Of a stretch of 64,000 bases of DNA, positions 51,832 through 60,938 are shown one piece after another. The position numbers and the translations under genes were made by a program. The stretch comes from Actinokineospora pegani (GTDB lineage Bacteria > Actinomycetota > Actinomycetes > Mycobacteriales > Pseudonocardiaceae), in the NCBI RefSeq assembly GCF_009745975.1, contig NZ_WHOL01000074.1:54052-118051 (forward strand). Reading direction: 5' to 3'. The notes beneath the pieces were generated by a model, which saw nothing but the letters and a program-made list of their open reading frames with translations, searched no databases and had not been told where the DNA came from. Positions within the stretch are counted from its first letter, which is position 1. Each line of letters begins with the position of its first letter.

Positions 51832-52341
51832 GTGGCCAGGAAGAAAGCAGCTCAGGCCGCGCTCGCAGCGCAGGGCCGGTTCACCCCGGCCAACGCGAAG
51901 CGGGCGCTGGCGCTGGTCAAGGTGCTGGGTCCGGCGGTGGTGCCCGTGGTGGCGCCGTTCGTGATGCAGGGCGCCGCCGCGGCGCGCGAGCGGCTCGACC
52001 GGCGGCGCGCCCGCAGGCTCGGCGTCGCCGTCGACGACCTGGGCCAGTACACCGGCCGGGGCGGGGCGCTGCACGCGCGCATCTCCGGCGCGGCGATCGG
52101 CGTCTCGGAGGTGCGGACCAAGGCCGAGACGACCCCGGCCGAGCTCGCCCTCGCCGACGAGTCCGAGGCGACCCTGCGCAAGCTCGCCGCCGCCGTGCGC
52201 GCCGCGGAGCGGATGCCCGCGGCCCGGCGCAAGGCCGCGCACCGCGCCGTTTCGCGTGAATTGGACCGCATCGAGGAGCAATTGCTCGCCACCCTGGGTG
52301 TCTGGCATAACAATTTCCCGAATGCTGGGCAGGGGGCCTAG
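51832..52341 (+). CDS. Actinobacterial DUF6474-like protein
   Basis: A 169-residue basic, helical protein, ARKKAAQAALAAQGRFTPANAKRALAL..., with a hydrophobic helix (VLGPAVVPVVAPFVMQGA) then RARRLGVAVDDLGQYTGRGGALHARI. The family looks like DUF6474 by recall; function unknown. GTG 51832 has GGGGAGG six bases upstream; the longer frame to 51754 is not preferred. Codon use is typical. Confidence 0.72.
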   Translation: MARKKAAQAALAAQGRFTPANAKRALALVKVLGPAVVPVVAPFVMQGAAAARERLDRRRARRLGVAVDDLGQYTGRGGALHARISGAAIGVSEVRTKAETTPAELALADESEATLRKLAAAVRAAERMPAARRKAAHRAVSRELDRIEEQLLATLGVWHNNFPNAGQGA

Positions 52342-52366
52342 ACAGCACCCCATACAGTGGTGAGCT

Positions 52367-52918
52367 ATGACCATCCGGGCAGGTGAAAGCACCTACGCGC
52401 GCCGCGTCGTACGCGGGGTACTGCTCGGTTTCTCATCCACTGCACTTGCCGTCGCCGCGCACGGAATCGCGGGCGGCGGTGTTCCCGACACCGCGGTCAC
52501 CATTGTGCTCGCCGCGCTCGTCGGCTGGGCCGGGACGGGTGTCGCCGACCGGCACACCGGGTTCGTCCCGACGCTGCTGCTGCTCGGCGGTGGTCAGGCC
52601 ACCCTGCACGTGCTGCTCTCCCACGTCGCCGTGGCGCACCCGGGCGAGACCGCGCCCGGCAGCGTGCTGCCCACGCCGCTGATGCTGGCGCTGCACGTGG
52701 TCGCGCTGCTCCTCACCGCTCTGCTGCTGACCAGGGCCTCCGCCGCGTTCGCCACCGCGGCCGCGGCGCTGACCGGCCTGGTCCGCGCGATCGCGGTCGT
52801 CCTGCCCGTCGCGGAACGCCCTCGCGGGGGACCGGTCGTGGCCCCCGCCCAAGGCACGTTCATGGCCGTCCTCCTGCGGCGCGTGTGCGGCAAGCGCGGT
52901 CCACCACTACCCGCCTGA
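52367..52918 (+). CDS. Membrane protein preceding a copper gene cluster
   Basis: A 183-residue protein with four predicted membrane helices (VLLGFSSTALAVAAHGIAGG, VTIVLAALVGWAG, VPTLLLLGGGQATLHVLLS, LMLALHVVALLLTALLLT) and a loop bearing His (SHVAVAHPG). I have no family name for it. Similar small membrane proteins often precede YcnI in actinobacterial copper clusters; it is 74 bp from ycnI. Confidence 0.72.
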   Translation: MTIRAGESTYARRVVRGVLLGFSSTALAVAAHGIAGGGVPDTAVTIVLAALVGWAGTGVADRHTGFVPTLLLLGGGQATLHVLLSHVAVAHPGETAPGSVLPTPLMLALHVVALLLTALLLTRASAAFATAAAALTGLVRAIAVVLPVAERPRGGPVVAPAQGTFMAVLLRRVCGKRGPPLPA

Positions 52919-52992
52919 ACCGCCGCTGCACCCCGAACGCCCGGTCGCCACGCGGCCAGGCCCCCGAACACGCTCTCCAGGAGAGAACAAAC

Positions 52993-53742
52993 ATGTCTCA
53001 GCGTCACATCGCGCGTGCGGGCGTCGTGCTCGCCGCTGTGGGCGCGGCTGCCCTGTTCAGCCCCAGCCTCGCATCCGCCCACGTCACCGCGAAGGTCCTC
53101 GGCGAGGCCGCGGCCAAGGGCGGCTACACCAAGATCACCTACCGGGTGCCCAACGAGGACGCGACCGCGGGCACCGTCAAGGTGGAGATCAAGCTCCCCG
53201 CGGAGCACCCGCTGACCTCGGTCCGGACCAAGCCGATGCCCGGCTGGACCTCCGAGCTGACCAAGGTGAAGCTGGACGAGCCGGTGACTTCGCACGGCGC
53301 CGAGATCACCGAGGCCTACAGCACCGTGGTCTGGACCGCCGTCGCCCCGGCCAAGATCGCCCCCGGCCAGTTCGAGGAGTTCGAGCTGTCCGTCGGCGCG
53401 CTGCCCGAGGATGTCGATTCGCTGGTCACCCCGGCCATCCAGAGCTACGAGAACGGCAAGGTCGTCGCCTGGGACCAGCCCACCCCCGACGGCGGCGAGG
53501 AGCCGGAGCGCCCCGCGCCCGAGATCGCGCTGACCGCGGCCGTCGAGGGCCACGGCCACGGCGCGGCGGCCAACGCCGCGGACGGCCACGACGACCACGC
53601 CGCCGCGGCCTCGTCCACCGATGACACCGCCCGCTGGCTCGGCGGCGCGGGCCTGGTCGTCGGCGCGCTCGGCCTGGGCCTCGGCGCGGGCGCCGTGCTG
53701 CGCGCGCGCCGGGCCACCGCGGCCGCGAAGGCGGGCGAGTAG
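52993..53742 (+). CDS. ycnI: YcnI family (DUF1775) copper-binding protein
   Basis: Membrane-anchored extracellular protein that binds copper through its mature N-terminal His. The 249-residue product has signal peptide ending SLASA, then HVTA..., a YcnI beta-sandwich with GGYTKITYRVPNED, a His-rich linker (GHGHGAAANAADGHDDHA) and a C-terminal membrane helix (GGAGLVVGALGLGLGAGAV). ATG 52993 has AGGAGA eight bases upstream. Together with CopC/CopD it forms a copper acquisition or handling unit. Confidence 0.92.
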   Translation: MSQRHIARAGVVLAAVGAAALFSPSLASAHVTAKVLGEAAAKGGYTKITYRVPNEDATAGTVKVEIKLPAEHPLTSVRTKPMPGWTSELTKVKLDEPVTSHGAEITEAYSTVVWTAVAPAKIAPGQFEEFELSVGALPEDVDSLVTPAIQSYENGKVVAWDQPTPDGGEEPERPAPEIALTAAVEGHGHGAAANAADGHDDHAAAASSTDDTARWLGGAGLVVGALGLGLGAGAVLRARRATAAAKAGE

Positions 53743-53745
53743 CCG

Positions 53746-54315
53746 ATGCGCATCCTCGGTCGAGCCCTGGTCACCGCGCTGGTGGCGCTGTTCGCGCTCG
53801 TCGGACTGGCGGGGACGGCGCTGGCCCACAACCAGTTGGTGGGGAGCACCCCCGCGCAGAACGCCACCCTGGAGACCGGTCCGGCCAGCATCGAGCTGAC
53901 CTTCGACCAGCCGGTCCAGGCGGGCAAGGACCTCAACACCATCGTCGTTGTCGGACCAGACGGCACCAGTCAGTGGCAGGACGGCACGGCGGTCGTGAAG
54001 AGCAACGTCGTCTCCGTCCCGCTGCGTGACCTGGGCCCGGCCGGGGTGTACAACGTCGGCTACCGCATCCTCTCGGCCGATGGGCACTCGGTGAGCGGCC
54101 AACTGCCGTTCACCCTCACCAAGGCAGGCACGGGCACCCCGTCCGACCAGCCGCTCAACGCCAGCGCCCCGGCGGCCGACGACTCGACCTCAGCGGCGGC
54201 CCCCCAGAACGCCAACGACGAGGGCGTGCCGATCTGGGTGTGGATCGTGGGCGCGGTCGTCCTGCTGGGCGGTGGTGTGCTCCTCGCGGCCAAGGTGGGC
54301 GGCTCCGAGCAGTGA
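53746..54315 (+). CDS. copC: CopC-like copper-binding protein
   Basis: Periplasm-like (extracytoplasmic) copper chaperone, 189 residues: signal peptide ending TALA, mature His first (HNQLVGSTPAQ), CopC fold with SADGHSVSG carrying the second His, and a C-terminal anchor (VPIWVWIVGAVVLLGG). It is three bases after ycnI, and its stop overlaps copD (GTGA). Confidence 0.92.
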   Translation: MRILGRALVTALVALFALVGLAGTALAHNQLVGSTPAQNATLETGPASIELTFDQPVQAGKDLNTIVVVGPDGTSQWQDGTAVVKSNVVSVPLRDLGPAGVYNVGYRILSADGHSVSGQLPFTLTKAGTGTPSDQPLNASAPAADDSTSAAAPQNANDEGVPIWVWIVGAVVLLGGGVLLAAKVGGSEQ

Positions 54316-55334
54316 CCCAAACCCGGGCAACCGCCGCCGGGAACCGGTACCACCTGGTCGGGGTCCTCGTCGCCAGCTCGCTCGTCGGCGTCCTCGTCGG
54401 CCTGGCGATCACCGCGACGGCCCCCATCCCAGGTCTGCCGCAACCGGCGGCGGTGGTCCGGGTCGGCCTCCCGGCCGTGCGCGTGCTGCTCGACATGGCC
54501 GCCGTCGTCACCGTCGGCCTGTGCCTGCTGCCGCTGCTGGTCGGGCTCGACCACCCCAGGTCGGCGGTCCCGCTGCTGCGCGGGGCCCGCCGGATGGCCA
54601 TGTTCAGCTCGCTGGTCTGGGCGGTCACCGCCCTGGTGGCCCTGGTCATGCAGACCGGCGAGGTCCGCCCGGGCGCGGCGGTCTCGTTCGCCGCGATCAC
54701 CGAGTACGTGAGCACGGTCGGCGCGGGCAAGGCGCTGGTCTTCGTCGCCGTGTTCGCCCTGCTGTGCTTCGCGCTGTCGGTGTGGTCGCTGCGCTCGGCG
54801 GAGGCCATCCCGGCCGAGCTGCGGGCGGCGGTGGCGCTGTTCGCGCTGCTGCCGCTGCCGGTCACCGGGCACGCGAGCAGTTGGCGCTGGCACGACTTCA
54901 CGATGATCTCGATGGAGCTGCACGTGATGAGCGCCGCCGCGTGGACCGGCGGCCTCGGGGCGGTGGTCGTGGTGCTCGCCGGGAACCGCACCCTGCTCGC
55001 GCACACCCTGCCGCGCTTCTCCAAGCTCGCCACGGCGTGCCTTGTGCTGGTCACGATCACCGGCGTGTTCAACGGCTACGTCGAGCTGGTCGTCAGCCCC
55101 ACGCTGACCCTCGTCGAGGGCGTGTTCACGACCGGCTACGGCGTCCTGCTGCTGCTCAAGACCGGCTGCCTGCTGGCCCTGGGCGCTTTCGGCGCGCACA
55201 TCCGCTGGCGACTGCTGCCCGCCGTCTCCGCCCACAAGACGACCGCCCTGGTGACCTGGGCGGCCGTCGAGCTGGGCGTGATGGGCCTGGCCTTCGGCCT
55301 GGCCACCGTGCTCACGCGCGCCCCGATCAACTGA
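54312..55334 (+). CDS. copD: CopD family copper resistance/uptake membrane protein
   Basis: Multi-helix inner membrane protein that moves copper with CopC. The 340-residue product starts GTG 54312 overlapping copC, and has about eight membrane helices with conserved HDF (WRWHDFTMISMELHVMSAAAWTGGLGA) near the centre, a CopD hallmark. Its 3' end overlaps the convergent UXS-like gene by eight bases. Confidence 0.9.
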   Translation: MTQTRATAAGNRYHLVGVLVASSLVGVLVGLAITATAPIPGLPQPAAVVRVGLPAVRVLLDMAAVVTVGLCLLPLLVGLDHPRSAVPLLRGARRMAMFSSLVWAVTALVALVMQTGEVRPGAAVSFAAITEYVSTVGAGKALVFVAVFALLCFALSVWSLRSAEAIPAELRAAVALFALLPLPVTGHASSWRWHDFTMISMELHVMSAAAWTGGLGAVVVVLAGNRTLLAHTLPRFSKLATACLVLVTITGVFNGYVELVVSPTLTLVEGVFTTGYGVLLLLKTGCLLALGAFGAHIRWRLLPAVSAHKTTALVTWAAVELGVMGLAFGLATVLTRAPIN

Positions 55335-56283
55335 CCGCGTCCTTGAACCAGGAGATCGTGCGGCGCAGGCCCTCGCGCAGCCCCACCCTGGGCTCCCAGC
55401 CCAGCAGTTGCCGAGCCCGGGTGATGTCCGGCCTGCGCTGCGTCGGGTCGTCCAGCGGCAGCGGCCGGTGCACGACCGACAGCGCGGTGCCGGTGAACTC
55501 GCTGATCGTCTCCGCCAGCTCCAGGACCGTGATCTCCTCGGGGTTGCCGAGGTTGACCGGACCCATCTGGCCCTCGCGGGCGGCCAGGGCCAGGACGCCG
55601 CGGACGAGGTCCTCCACGTAGCAGAAGCTGCGGGTCTGCTCACCGGTCCCGTAGACCGTCAGCGGATTGCCGTTGAGCGCCTGGTGCACGAAGTTCGACA
55701 CGACGCGGCCGTCCGAGGCCCGCAGCCGGGGGCCGTAGGTGTTGAAGATGCGCACGATGCCCGCGTCCAAGCGGCCCAGGCGCACGTGCGCGGCGATCAG
55801 CGCCTCGCCGTAGCGCTTGGCCTCGTCGTAGACGCTGCGTGGGCCGATGGGGTTGACGTTGCCCCAGTACTCCTCGGTCTGCGGGTGCACCAGGGGCTCG
55901 CCGTAGACCTCGCTGGTGGAGGCCTGGATCAGCCGCGCGCCCTTGGCCTCGGCCAGGGCGATGACGTGCTTGGTGCCCAGCGAGCCGGTCTCCAGCGTCT
56001 CCAGCGGCCGCGCCAGGAACAGCGGCGGCGACGCGGAGCTCGCGAAGTTGAGCACCAGGTCCACCGGCCCGTCCACCTGCAACGGCGAGCGGATGTCGCC
56101 GTCGATGAACTCGAACGCCGGGTTGTCAGTGTGCGCCTCGACGTTCTCCGCGAAGCCCGACGACAGGTCGTCCACCGCGACCACCCGCCTGCCCCGCTCC
56201 AGCAGCGCGTCCACCAGGTGCGACCCGATGAACCCGGCGCCGCCGGTCACCACCACCCGTGCTTCCACCGATTTCTCAGCCAT
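55327..56283 (-). CDS. NAD-dependent epimerase/UDP-glucuronate decarboxylase-like
   Basis: A 318-residue extended SDR with TGGAGFIGSH, the TSEVYGEPLVHPQTEEYWGNVNPIGPRSVYDEAK stretch and YDEAKRYGEA catalytic pair, matching UDP-glucuronic acid decarboxylase (UXS) and related sugar-nucleotide enzymes. It probably supplies a UDP-xylose-like or other nucleotide sugar for the adjacent glycosyltransferases. ATG 56283 overlaps the glycosyltransferase by eight bases. Confidence 0.88.
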   Translation of the reverse strand: MAEKSVEARVVVTGGAGFIGSHLVDALLERGRRVVAVDDLSSGFAENVEAHTDNPAFEFIDGDIRSPLQVDGPVDLVLNFASSASPPLFLARPLETLETGSLGTKHVIALAEAKGARLIQASTSEVYGEPLVHPQTEEYWGNVNPIGPRSVYDEAKRYGEALIAAHVRLGRLDAGIVRIFNTYGPRLRASDGRVVSNFVHQALNGNPLTVYGTGEQTRSFCYVEDLVRGVLALAAREGQMGPVNLGNPEEITVLELAETISEFTGTALSVVHRPLPLDDPTQRRPDITRARQLLGWEPRVGLREGLRRTISWFKDAVS

Positions 56284-58228
56284 CGGTCTGGGCCACCTCC
56301 CAGCTGCGCATCCACGCGTCCCGCCCGGTCCGCGCCGACTCCATCTCGCCCACCCAGGAGACCAGTTCGTCCACCTCGGGCTCCAACACCCCCGACATCA
56401 GCCGGGGCACCCGCTCGCGCAGCGCGTCGAACCCGGCGTCCTGGGAGATGTTGGTCAAGCTCAGCATCGACGACGCCGACGTGCGGTAGCGACCCACGAC
56501 CGTGGGCACGTGCGCGGCGTGGCCGCCCGCCTCGGCCACCCGGCACCAGAGGTCGTAGTCCTCCCAGCCGTGCAGCCGCCGGTCGGTGGTGTAGCCGCCC
56601 ATCGCCCGCAGCGACTTGCCGCGCACCATCGCCATCGCGTCGATGTAGTTGCCGTAGCGCAGCCGCCACGGCTCCCAGTCCCACAGGCCCATCATGCCCA
56701 GCGGCCCCGCCGCGTCGAACCGCTGCAGCGCGCCGTAGGCGAAGGTGGCCTCCGGGTCCTCGTCCAGTGCCCTGACGAGGCGTTCCAGACCGTTGGGCAC
56801 CACGGAGTTGTCCGCGTCCAGCACGAACACGTACTCGCCGCGGGTGTGCTTGAGCGACTCGTTGCGCGAGCGCGGCAGGCCCCGGTTCACCGGGTGGGTC
56901 ACCAGCATCGCCGGGACGTGCGGGGAGCGGTCCATCCACGCCACCACCCGATCGCGGGAGTCGTCGGTGGACCCGTCGTTGGTCACGACGATCTCAAGGT
57001 CATCGAGGGTGCCGGACGCCACCGACTCCAGCGCCTCGGCCACGTAGTCGCCGTGGTTGTACATCGCCATGATCACCGAGACCCTGGGCGCGGACACCCG
57101 GTCCCACGCCCACGTCGTGCGGTCCACGAACGGCTCGGTGACCTGGGCGCGGCCGGTGTTCACCGACCGCCGCAGGTCGAGCATGTCCAGCCGGATTTCG
57201 CGCACCGCCTGCTTGATCCCGTCCACCTCGGTGCGCGGCCGCTCCCACGGCGGCACCAGGTTGCGGCTCAGCGGCTCGCGCCTGGTCGGGCCGATCCGCA
57301 GCGCCGACCGGTGCCCGTGGCCCTTGCGCACGTCCTCGGCGATCGAGAGCAGCTTCTCGACGCTCGCTGAGAACGGGTGCTCCTTGATCAGCTCGTAGGC
57401 GGCCGCGCGCATCGCCTTGAGCCGGTCCGGGTCGTCGAGCACGTCCTCGGCGGCCAGCGACAGCCCGGCCGCGGGCGCGGACAGGAAGTGCGTGCCGCGC
57501 TCGAACGGCTCGGTCTGAAGCGAGGTCTCCGACACCAGCACCGCCCCGCAGTGCGCTGCCTCGACCGCCCGCAGCCACTCGAAGTACGGGGTCTCGGCTT
57601 GGTGCACGTTGAGCAGCACCCTGCTGGTCGCCAATAGCTGCCGTTTGGCCGCCCCGGTGACGAACGAGGGCCCCTGCGCCCAGTTCGGCGTCGCGTTGTC
57701 CGACACGACCAGCTTCGACTCGCGGCTCCACAGCAGCCGCGTCATGCCCGCGATCGCCCGCTCCCGGCGCTCGCTCAGACACCCGAGGAACACCAGGTCG
57801 CGCTCGTAGGCCTGCTCCGGGTCGAACACGTCCCAGCTCGGCGTCCAGCCGAACCGCAGGTGCTCGGCCGGGACGTCGTGCTCCCGGTAGACGCGCACCG
57901 CGTGCTCGCTGAAGTCCAGCACCGCCGCCAGGTGCCGCGACAGCGCGATGTTGGAGTCGAAGAACGATGAGTTCGGCTGCTCGGCGGTCAGCCCGATCGC
58001 ACGGCCCGCGAACCGGGGCTCCTCGTACCAGAGGGGGCCCTCCAGCGCGGTGTACTCGTGCGTCGGCAGCAGCAGGAACACGTCGTCCGGCTCCGCCTCG
58101 ACCTGGCTGCGCACCACGTCGACGCTCGCCCCCAGCCGCCCCGCCTCGTCGGCGATGACGTCGGCCAGCTCGTGGAAGAACGCGTTCTGGAACCGGGACT
58201 GGACGATCCGCAGGCGCAGGTCAGCCAT
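56276..58228 (-). CDS. Two-part glycosyltransferase (GT1-like plus GT2)
   Basis: A 650-residue fusion. The N-terminal 340 residues resemble a GT-B/CgeB-like domain (LTAEQPNSSFF, FLGCLSERRERAI, SRVLLNVHQAETPYFEWLR). The C-terminal 280 residues are a GT-A family 2 domain with VIMAMYNHGDYV, DGSTDDS, VFVLDADN and the WEDYDLWCR acid region. It likely builds two linkages of a surface polysaccharide or glycoprotein glycan. It overlaps its neighbours at both ends. Confidence 0.86.
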   Translation of the reverse strand: MADLRLRIVQSRFQNAFFHELADVIADEAGRLGASVDVVRSQVEAEPDDVFLLLPTHEYTALEGPLWYEEPRFAGRAIGLTAEQPNSSFFDSNIALSRHLAAVLDFSEHAVRVYREHDVPAEHLRFGWTPSWDVFDPEQAYERDLVFLGCLSERRERAIAGMTRLLWSRESKLVVSDNATPNWAQGPSFVTGAAKRQLLATSRVLLNVHQAETPYFEWLRAVEAAHCGAVLVSETSLQTEPFERGTHFLSAPAAGLSLAAEDVLDDPDRLKAMRAAAYELIKEHPFSASVEKLLSIAEDVRKGHGHRSALRIGPTRREPLSRNLVPPWERPRTEVDGIKQAVREIRLDMLDLRRSVNTGRAQVTEPFVDRTTWAWDRVSAPRVSVIMAMYNHGDYVAEALESVASGTLDDLEIVVTNDGSTDDSRDRVVAWMDRSPHVPAMLVTHPVNRGLPRSRNESLKHTRGEYVFVLDADNSVVPNGLERLVRALDEDPEATFAYGALQRFDAAGPLGMMGLWDWEPWRLRYGNYIDAMAMVRGKSLRAMGGYTTDRRLHGWEDYDLWCRVAEAGGHAAHVPTVVGRYRTSASSMLSLTNISQDAGFDALRERVPRLMSGVLEPEVDELVSWVGEMESARTGRDAWMRSWEVAQTDG

Positions 58229-59684
58229 GCCGACCGCCCTTGGCCGAGCTGATCGCGTCCGAGACCCTGCGCAGCGGGGCGGTCACCTTCCAACTGGTCG
58301 ACCCGCGCACCTCGTCGAGCTGGCGGTGCATCACCGCGCTCAACTGCGCCAGCTCGTGGGTCAGCCGGTGGTTGAGCCGGTCGTTGTCCTTGCGGTACTG
58401 CTCCAGCAGCGCCGAGACCTCCTCGAGGTGCACGACCCGATCGGCGGCGCGGCGCAGGTCGGCGCGCTCGTGGCGCAGGTCGGCGAGCTGCTCGGTCAGC
58501 AGGTTCACCCGCCGCCGCACCTCGGCGTGCTCGGCCAGCACCGACTCGAGCTGCTTCTCCAGGCCTTCGGCGTGCTCGCGGGCGGCCGTGGCGTGCTCCT
58601 CGGCGCGCTCCCTGGCCACGCGCTGGGCGTCCTGCTCGTCGCGGGTGCGGTCCAGCGCCGCCTCCAGCTCCGCGATCCGGCCCCGCAACTGCTCCTCGAA
58701 CGACGGGCCGTCGTCACCGAGCAGCACGGCCGCGTCCGGGTAGGTCGCCGTGCCCGCCGCGCCCGGGGTCGCCCGCGCCGCCTCGATCGCCGAGACCAGC
58801 GCGTCGAGCTGCCGCTCGGCGGTGTAGCGCGCGGCCACCGCCCCCCGCCACGCCGCGCGCTGCTCGTCGGTCGGCGCCTGTGCCAGCACGGCGGCCACCG
58901 CCTCCACCAGCCCGACCAGGTCGGCGTCGGCCACCTCCACCGTTCCCGGCACCTCGAACAGCTCGGCGCCGCCGCCCGCCGCGTAGCCGACCACCGCGCA
59001 CCCGGCCGCCAGCGCCTCGGCCACCGGAAGGCCGAAGCCCTCCTGGTGGCCCAGCGCCACGAACACCGACGCGTCGCCCAGGTGCGCGGCGGTGCCCGCC
59101 TCGGTCAACCCGTCGACCGACACCAGCTCGACACCGGCGAACCGCTCGTCGGCGCGGAACATCGCCTCCAGCACCGCCGCCTCGCGCGGCCGCTTGCGCG
59201 GCATCCACACCACCTTGGGCACCCGCCGCGCCGCCGGGGCGAACAGCTCGAAGTCCAGCGAGTACGGCACCAGCGCCACGTCCGAGCCGTGCACCCGGCG
59301 CAGCACCTCGACCGAGGTCGTCGACGACACCCACGTCGACGCGCCGCCCGGCCAACCCGGGTAGCCCTCGGCCGAGGTGTTGTCGAAGGTGTAGAAGTGG
59401 TTCTGGTTGTAGACGACCTTGCGGCACCCGGGGGCCGGGTCGTTGCCCGCGATGACCAGCACCTCCGGCACGACCAGGGTGTCCGAGCCGTCGAGCAGCA
59501 GGTGCGGGCCGTTGACCACCGGCGCCGTCGTGTCGAACCAGTCGCAGGCGAACCCCTCGGCCAGGTGCCAGACCACCGCGTCGTGCCCCGCTGCGGTCAG
59601 CAGCTCCACGTGCCGGTAGATCGCCCTGATCCCCCCGGACGGCTCGTTGTGGTCCGGAGCCAGGTAGACGACCCGGTTGCCCAT
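58221..59684 (-). CDS. GT4-type glycosyltransferase with C-terminal coiled coil
   Basis: A 487-residue protein: residues 1-320 form a GT-B glycosyltransferase (APDHNEPSGGIRAIYRH, EGFGLPVAEALAAGCAVVGY, the nucleotide-sugar site) and residues 325-470 are a Glu/Arg/Ala-rich coiled coil (EEQLRGRIAELEAALDRTRDEQ, VNLLTEQLADLRHE). The coil may mediate assembly with the GT downstream. The gene is divergent from galE with 261 bp between starts. Confidence 0.88.
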   Translation of the reverse strand: MGNRVVYLAPDHNEPSGGIRAIYRHVELLTAAGHDAVVWHLAEGFACDWFDTTAPVVNGPHLLLDGSDTLVVPEVLVIAGNDPAPGCRKVVYNQNHFYTFDNTSAEGYPGWPGGASTWVSSTTSVEVLRRVHGSDVALVPYSLDFELFAPAARRVPKVVWMPRKRPREAAVLEAMFRADERFAGVELVSVDGLTEAGTAAHLGDASVFVALGHQEGFGLPVAEALAAGCAVVGYAAGGGAELFEVPGTVEVADADLVGLVEAVAAVLAQAPTDEQRAAWRGAVAARYTAERQLDALVSAIEAARATPGAAGTATYPDAAVLLGDDGPSFEEQLRGRIAELEAALDRTRDEQDAQRVARERAEEHATAAREHAEGLEKQLESVLAEHAEVRRRVNLLTEQLADLRHERADLRRAADRVVHLEEVSALLEQYRKDNDRLNHRLTHELAQLSAVMHRQLDEVRGSTSWKVTAPLRRVSDAISSAKGGRHG

Positions 59685-59721
59685 AGCCCCTCATCCCCTC
59701 TTGTGCCGGTCAAGGCCCCTT

Positions 59722-59886
59722 GGTCGTGTTCTGAGAGTCCGTGTTCGCGATAGCCGTGCCGGATGCGGCCCCTGGCGGCACGGGGCGAAGGCACCGGTAC
59801 AACCCCGGTACCGGCACCTCCACCCCGCACCGCCAGAAACCACCCCGATCACGACTCTCAGCGAACGAGACTCCCAGAACACGACC
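59722..59886. repeat. Long inverted repeats between divergent glycosyltransferase and galE genes
   Basis: GGTCGTGTTCTGAGAGTC (59722-59739) is repeated as its complement at 59869-59886 with one mismatch. Between them, CTGGCGG...GGGG and CCCC...CCGCCAG flank GGTACAACCCCGGTACC-type sequence, so the centre can also pair. It may carry a shared regulatory site for both transcripts. Confidence 0.6.
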
Positions 59887-59945
59887 TGGGTGCTGTGCGA
59901 TTACCTTTGCACCACCTGTCCCCGGCTCGTGCAGGAGGTGTCCGG

Positions 59946-60938
59946 ATGACCGTCCTCGTGACCGGTGGCGCCGGCTACATCGGTTCCCACGTCGTCCGCG
60001 CGCTGCGCGACGGCGGCCGCGACGTCGTCGTCGCGGACACGCTGCGCACCGGCTCCCGCGCCGCAGTTCCCGCTGACGTCCCCCTGCACGAGGTCGATGT
60101 GCTCGACCGCGCCGGGCTCACCGCCTTGGCCCGCGAGCACGGCGTCACGGCGTGCGTGCACCTGGCCGGGCTGAAGAACCCCGGCGAGTCGATGACCGAC
60201 CCCGGGCTCTACTTCGAGACCAACACGTCAGGCACGCTCTCGCTGCTGCGGGCGTGCGTGGCCGCGGGCGTCGAGCACTTCGTCTTCTCGTCCAGCTGCT
60301 CGGTCTACGGGGTCGCCGAGACCCTCCCGATCACCGAGGACAGCCCGCTGCTGCCGATCAGCCCCTACGGCCACAGCAAGCTCGCCGCCGAACGGGTCGT
60401 CGAGGCCTTCGGCGCCGCGCACGGCCTCCGCTGGGCCTCGCTGCGCTACTTCAACGCCGCAGGGGCCAGCGCCGACGCCACCCTCGGCGAGGACTGGGGC
60501 CCCACCCGCAACCTCATCCCGCTGCTGGCCAAGGCCACCCTCGGTCTGCGCGAACCCGTCCTGATCTTTGGCAAGGACTACGACACACCAGACGGCACCG
60601 CCGTGCGCGACTACACCCACGTCGTCGACCTCGCCGAGGCCCACGTTCGCGCGCTCGACCACCTCGTCGGCGGCGGCGCGAACACCGCGCTCAACCTCGG
60701 GACCGGCGCGGGCACGTCGGTCCTCGAGGTCGTGCGCGGCCTGGAGACCGCCGCCGGGCGCGCCGTGCCGGTCGAGTTCGCCGACCGCCGCCCCGGCGAC
60801 CCGCCCGTGGTCTGGGCCGACCCGGCCCGCGCCGAGCAGGTCCTCGGCTGGAAAGCAGCACGCGGCCTCGAGGACATCCTCGAGACCGCGTGGCGCTGGC
60901 ACAGCCGCCGGGCTACTTCTTCGGGTAGTTCTGCGTGA
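59946..60938 (+). CDS. galE: UDP-glucose 4-epimerase
   Basis: Interconverts UDP-glucose and UDP-galactose, feeding glycan synthesis. The 330-residue protein has TGGAGYIGSH, the catalytic Ser/Tyr region SSSCSVYG and YGHSKLAAERV, with RDYTHVVDLAEAH near the C-terminus. ATG 59946 has AGGAGGTG six bases upstream. It is divergent from the glycosyltransferase operon and convergent with the gene at 60913, overlapping it by 26 bases. Confidence 0.94.
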   Translation: MTVLVTGGAGYIGSHVVRALRDGGRDVVVADTLRTGSRAAVPADVPLHEVDVLDRAGLTALAREHGVTACVHLAGLKNPGESMTDPGLYFETNTSGTLSLLRACVAAGVEHFVFSSSCSVYGVAETLPITEDSPLLPISPYGHSKLAAERVVEAFGAAHGLRWASLRYFNAAGASADATLGEDWGPTRNLIPLLAKATLGLREPVLIFGKDYDTPDGTAVRDYTHVVDLAEAHVRALDHLVGGGANTALNLGTGAGTSVLEVVRGLETAAGRAVPVEFADRRPGDPPVVWADPARAEQVLGWKAARGLEDILETAWRWHSRRATSSGSSA

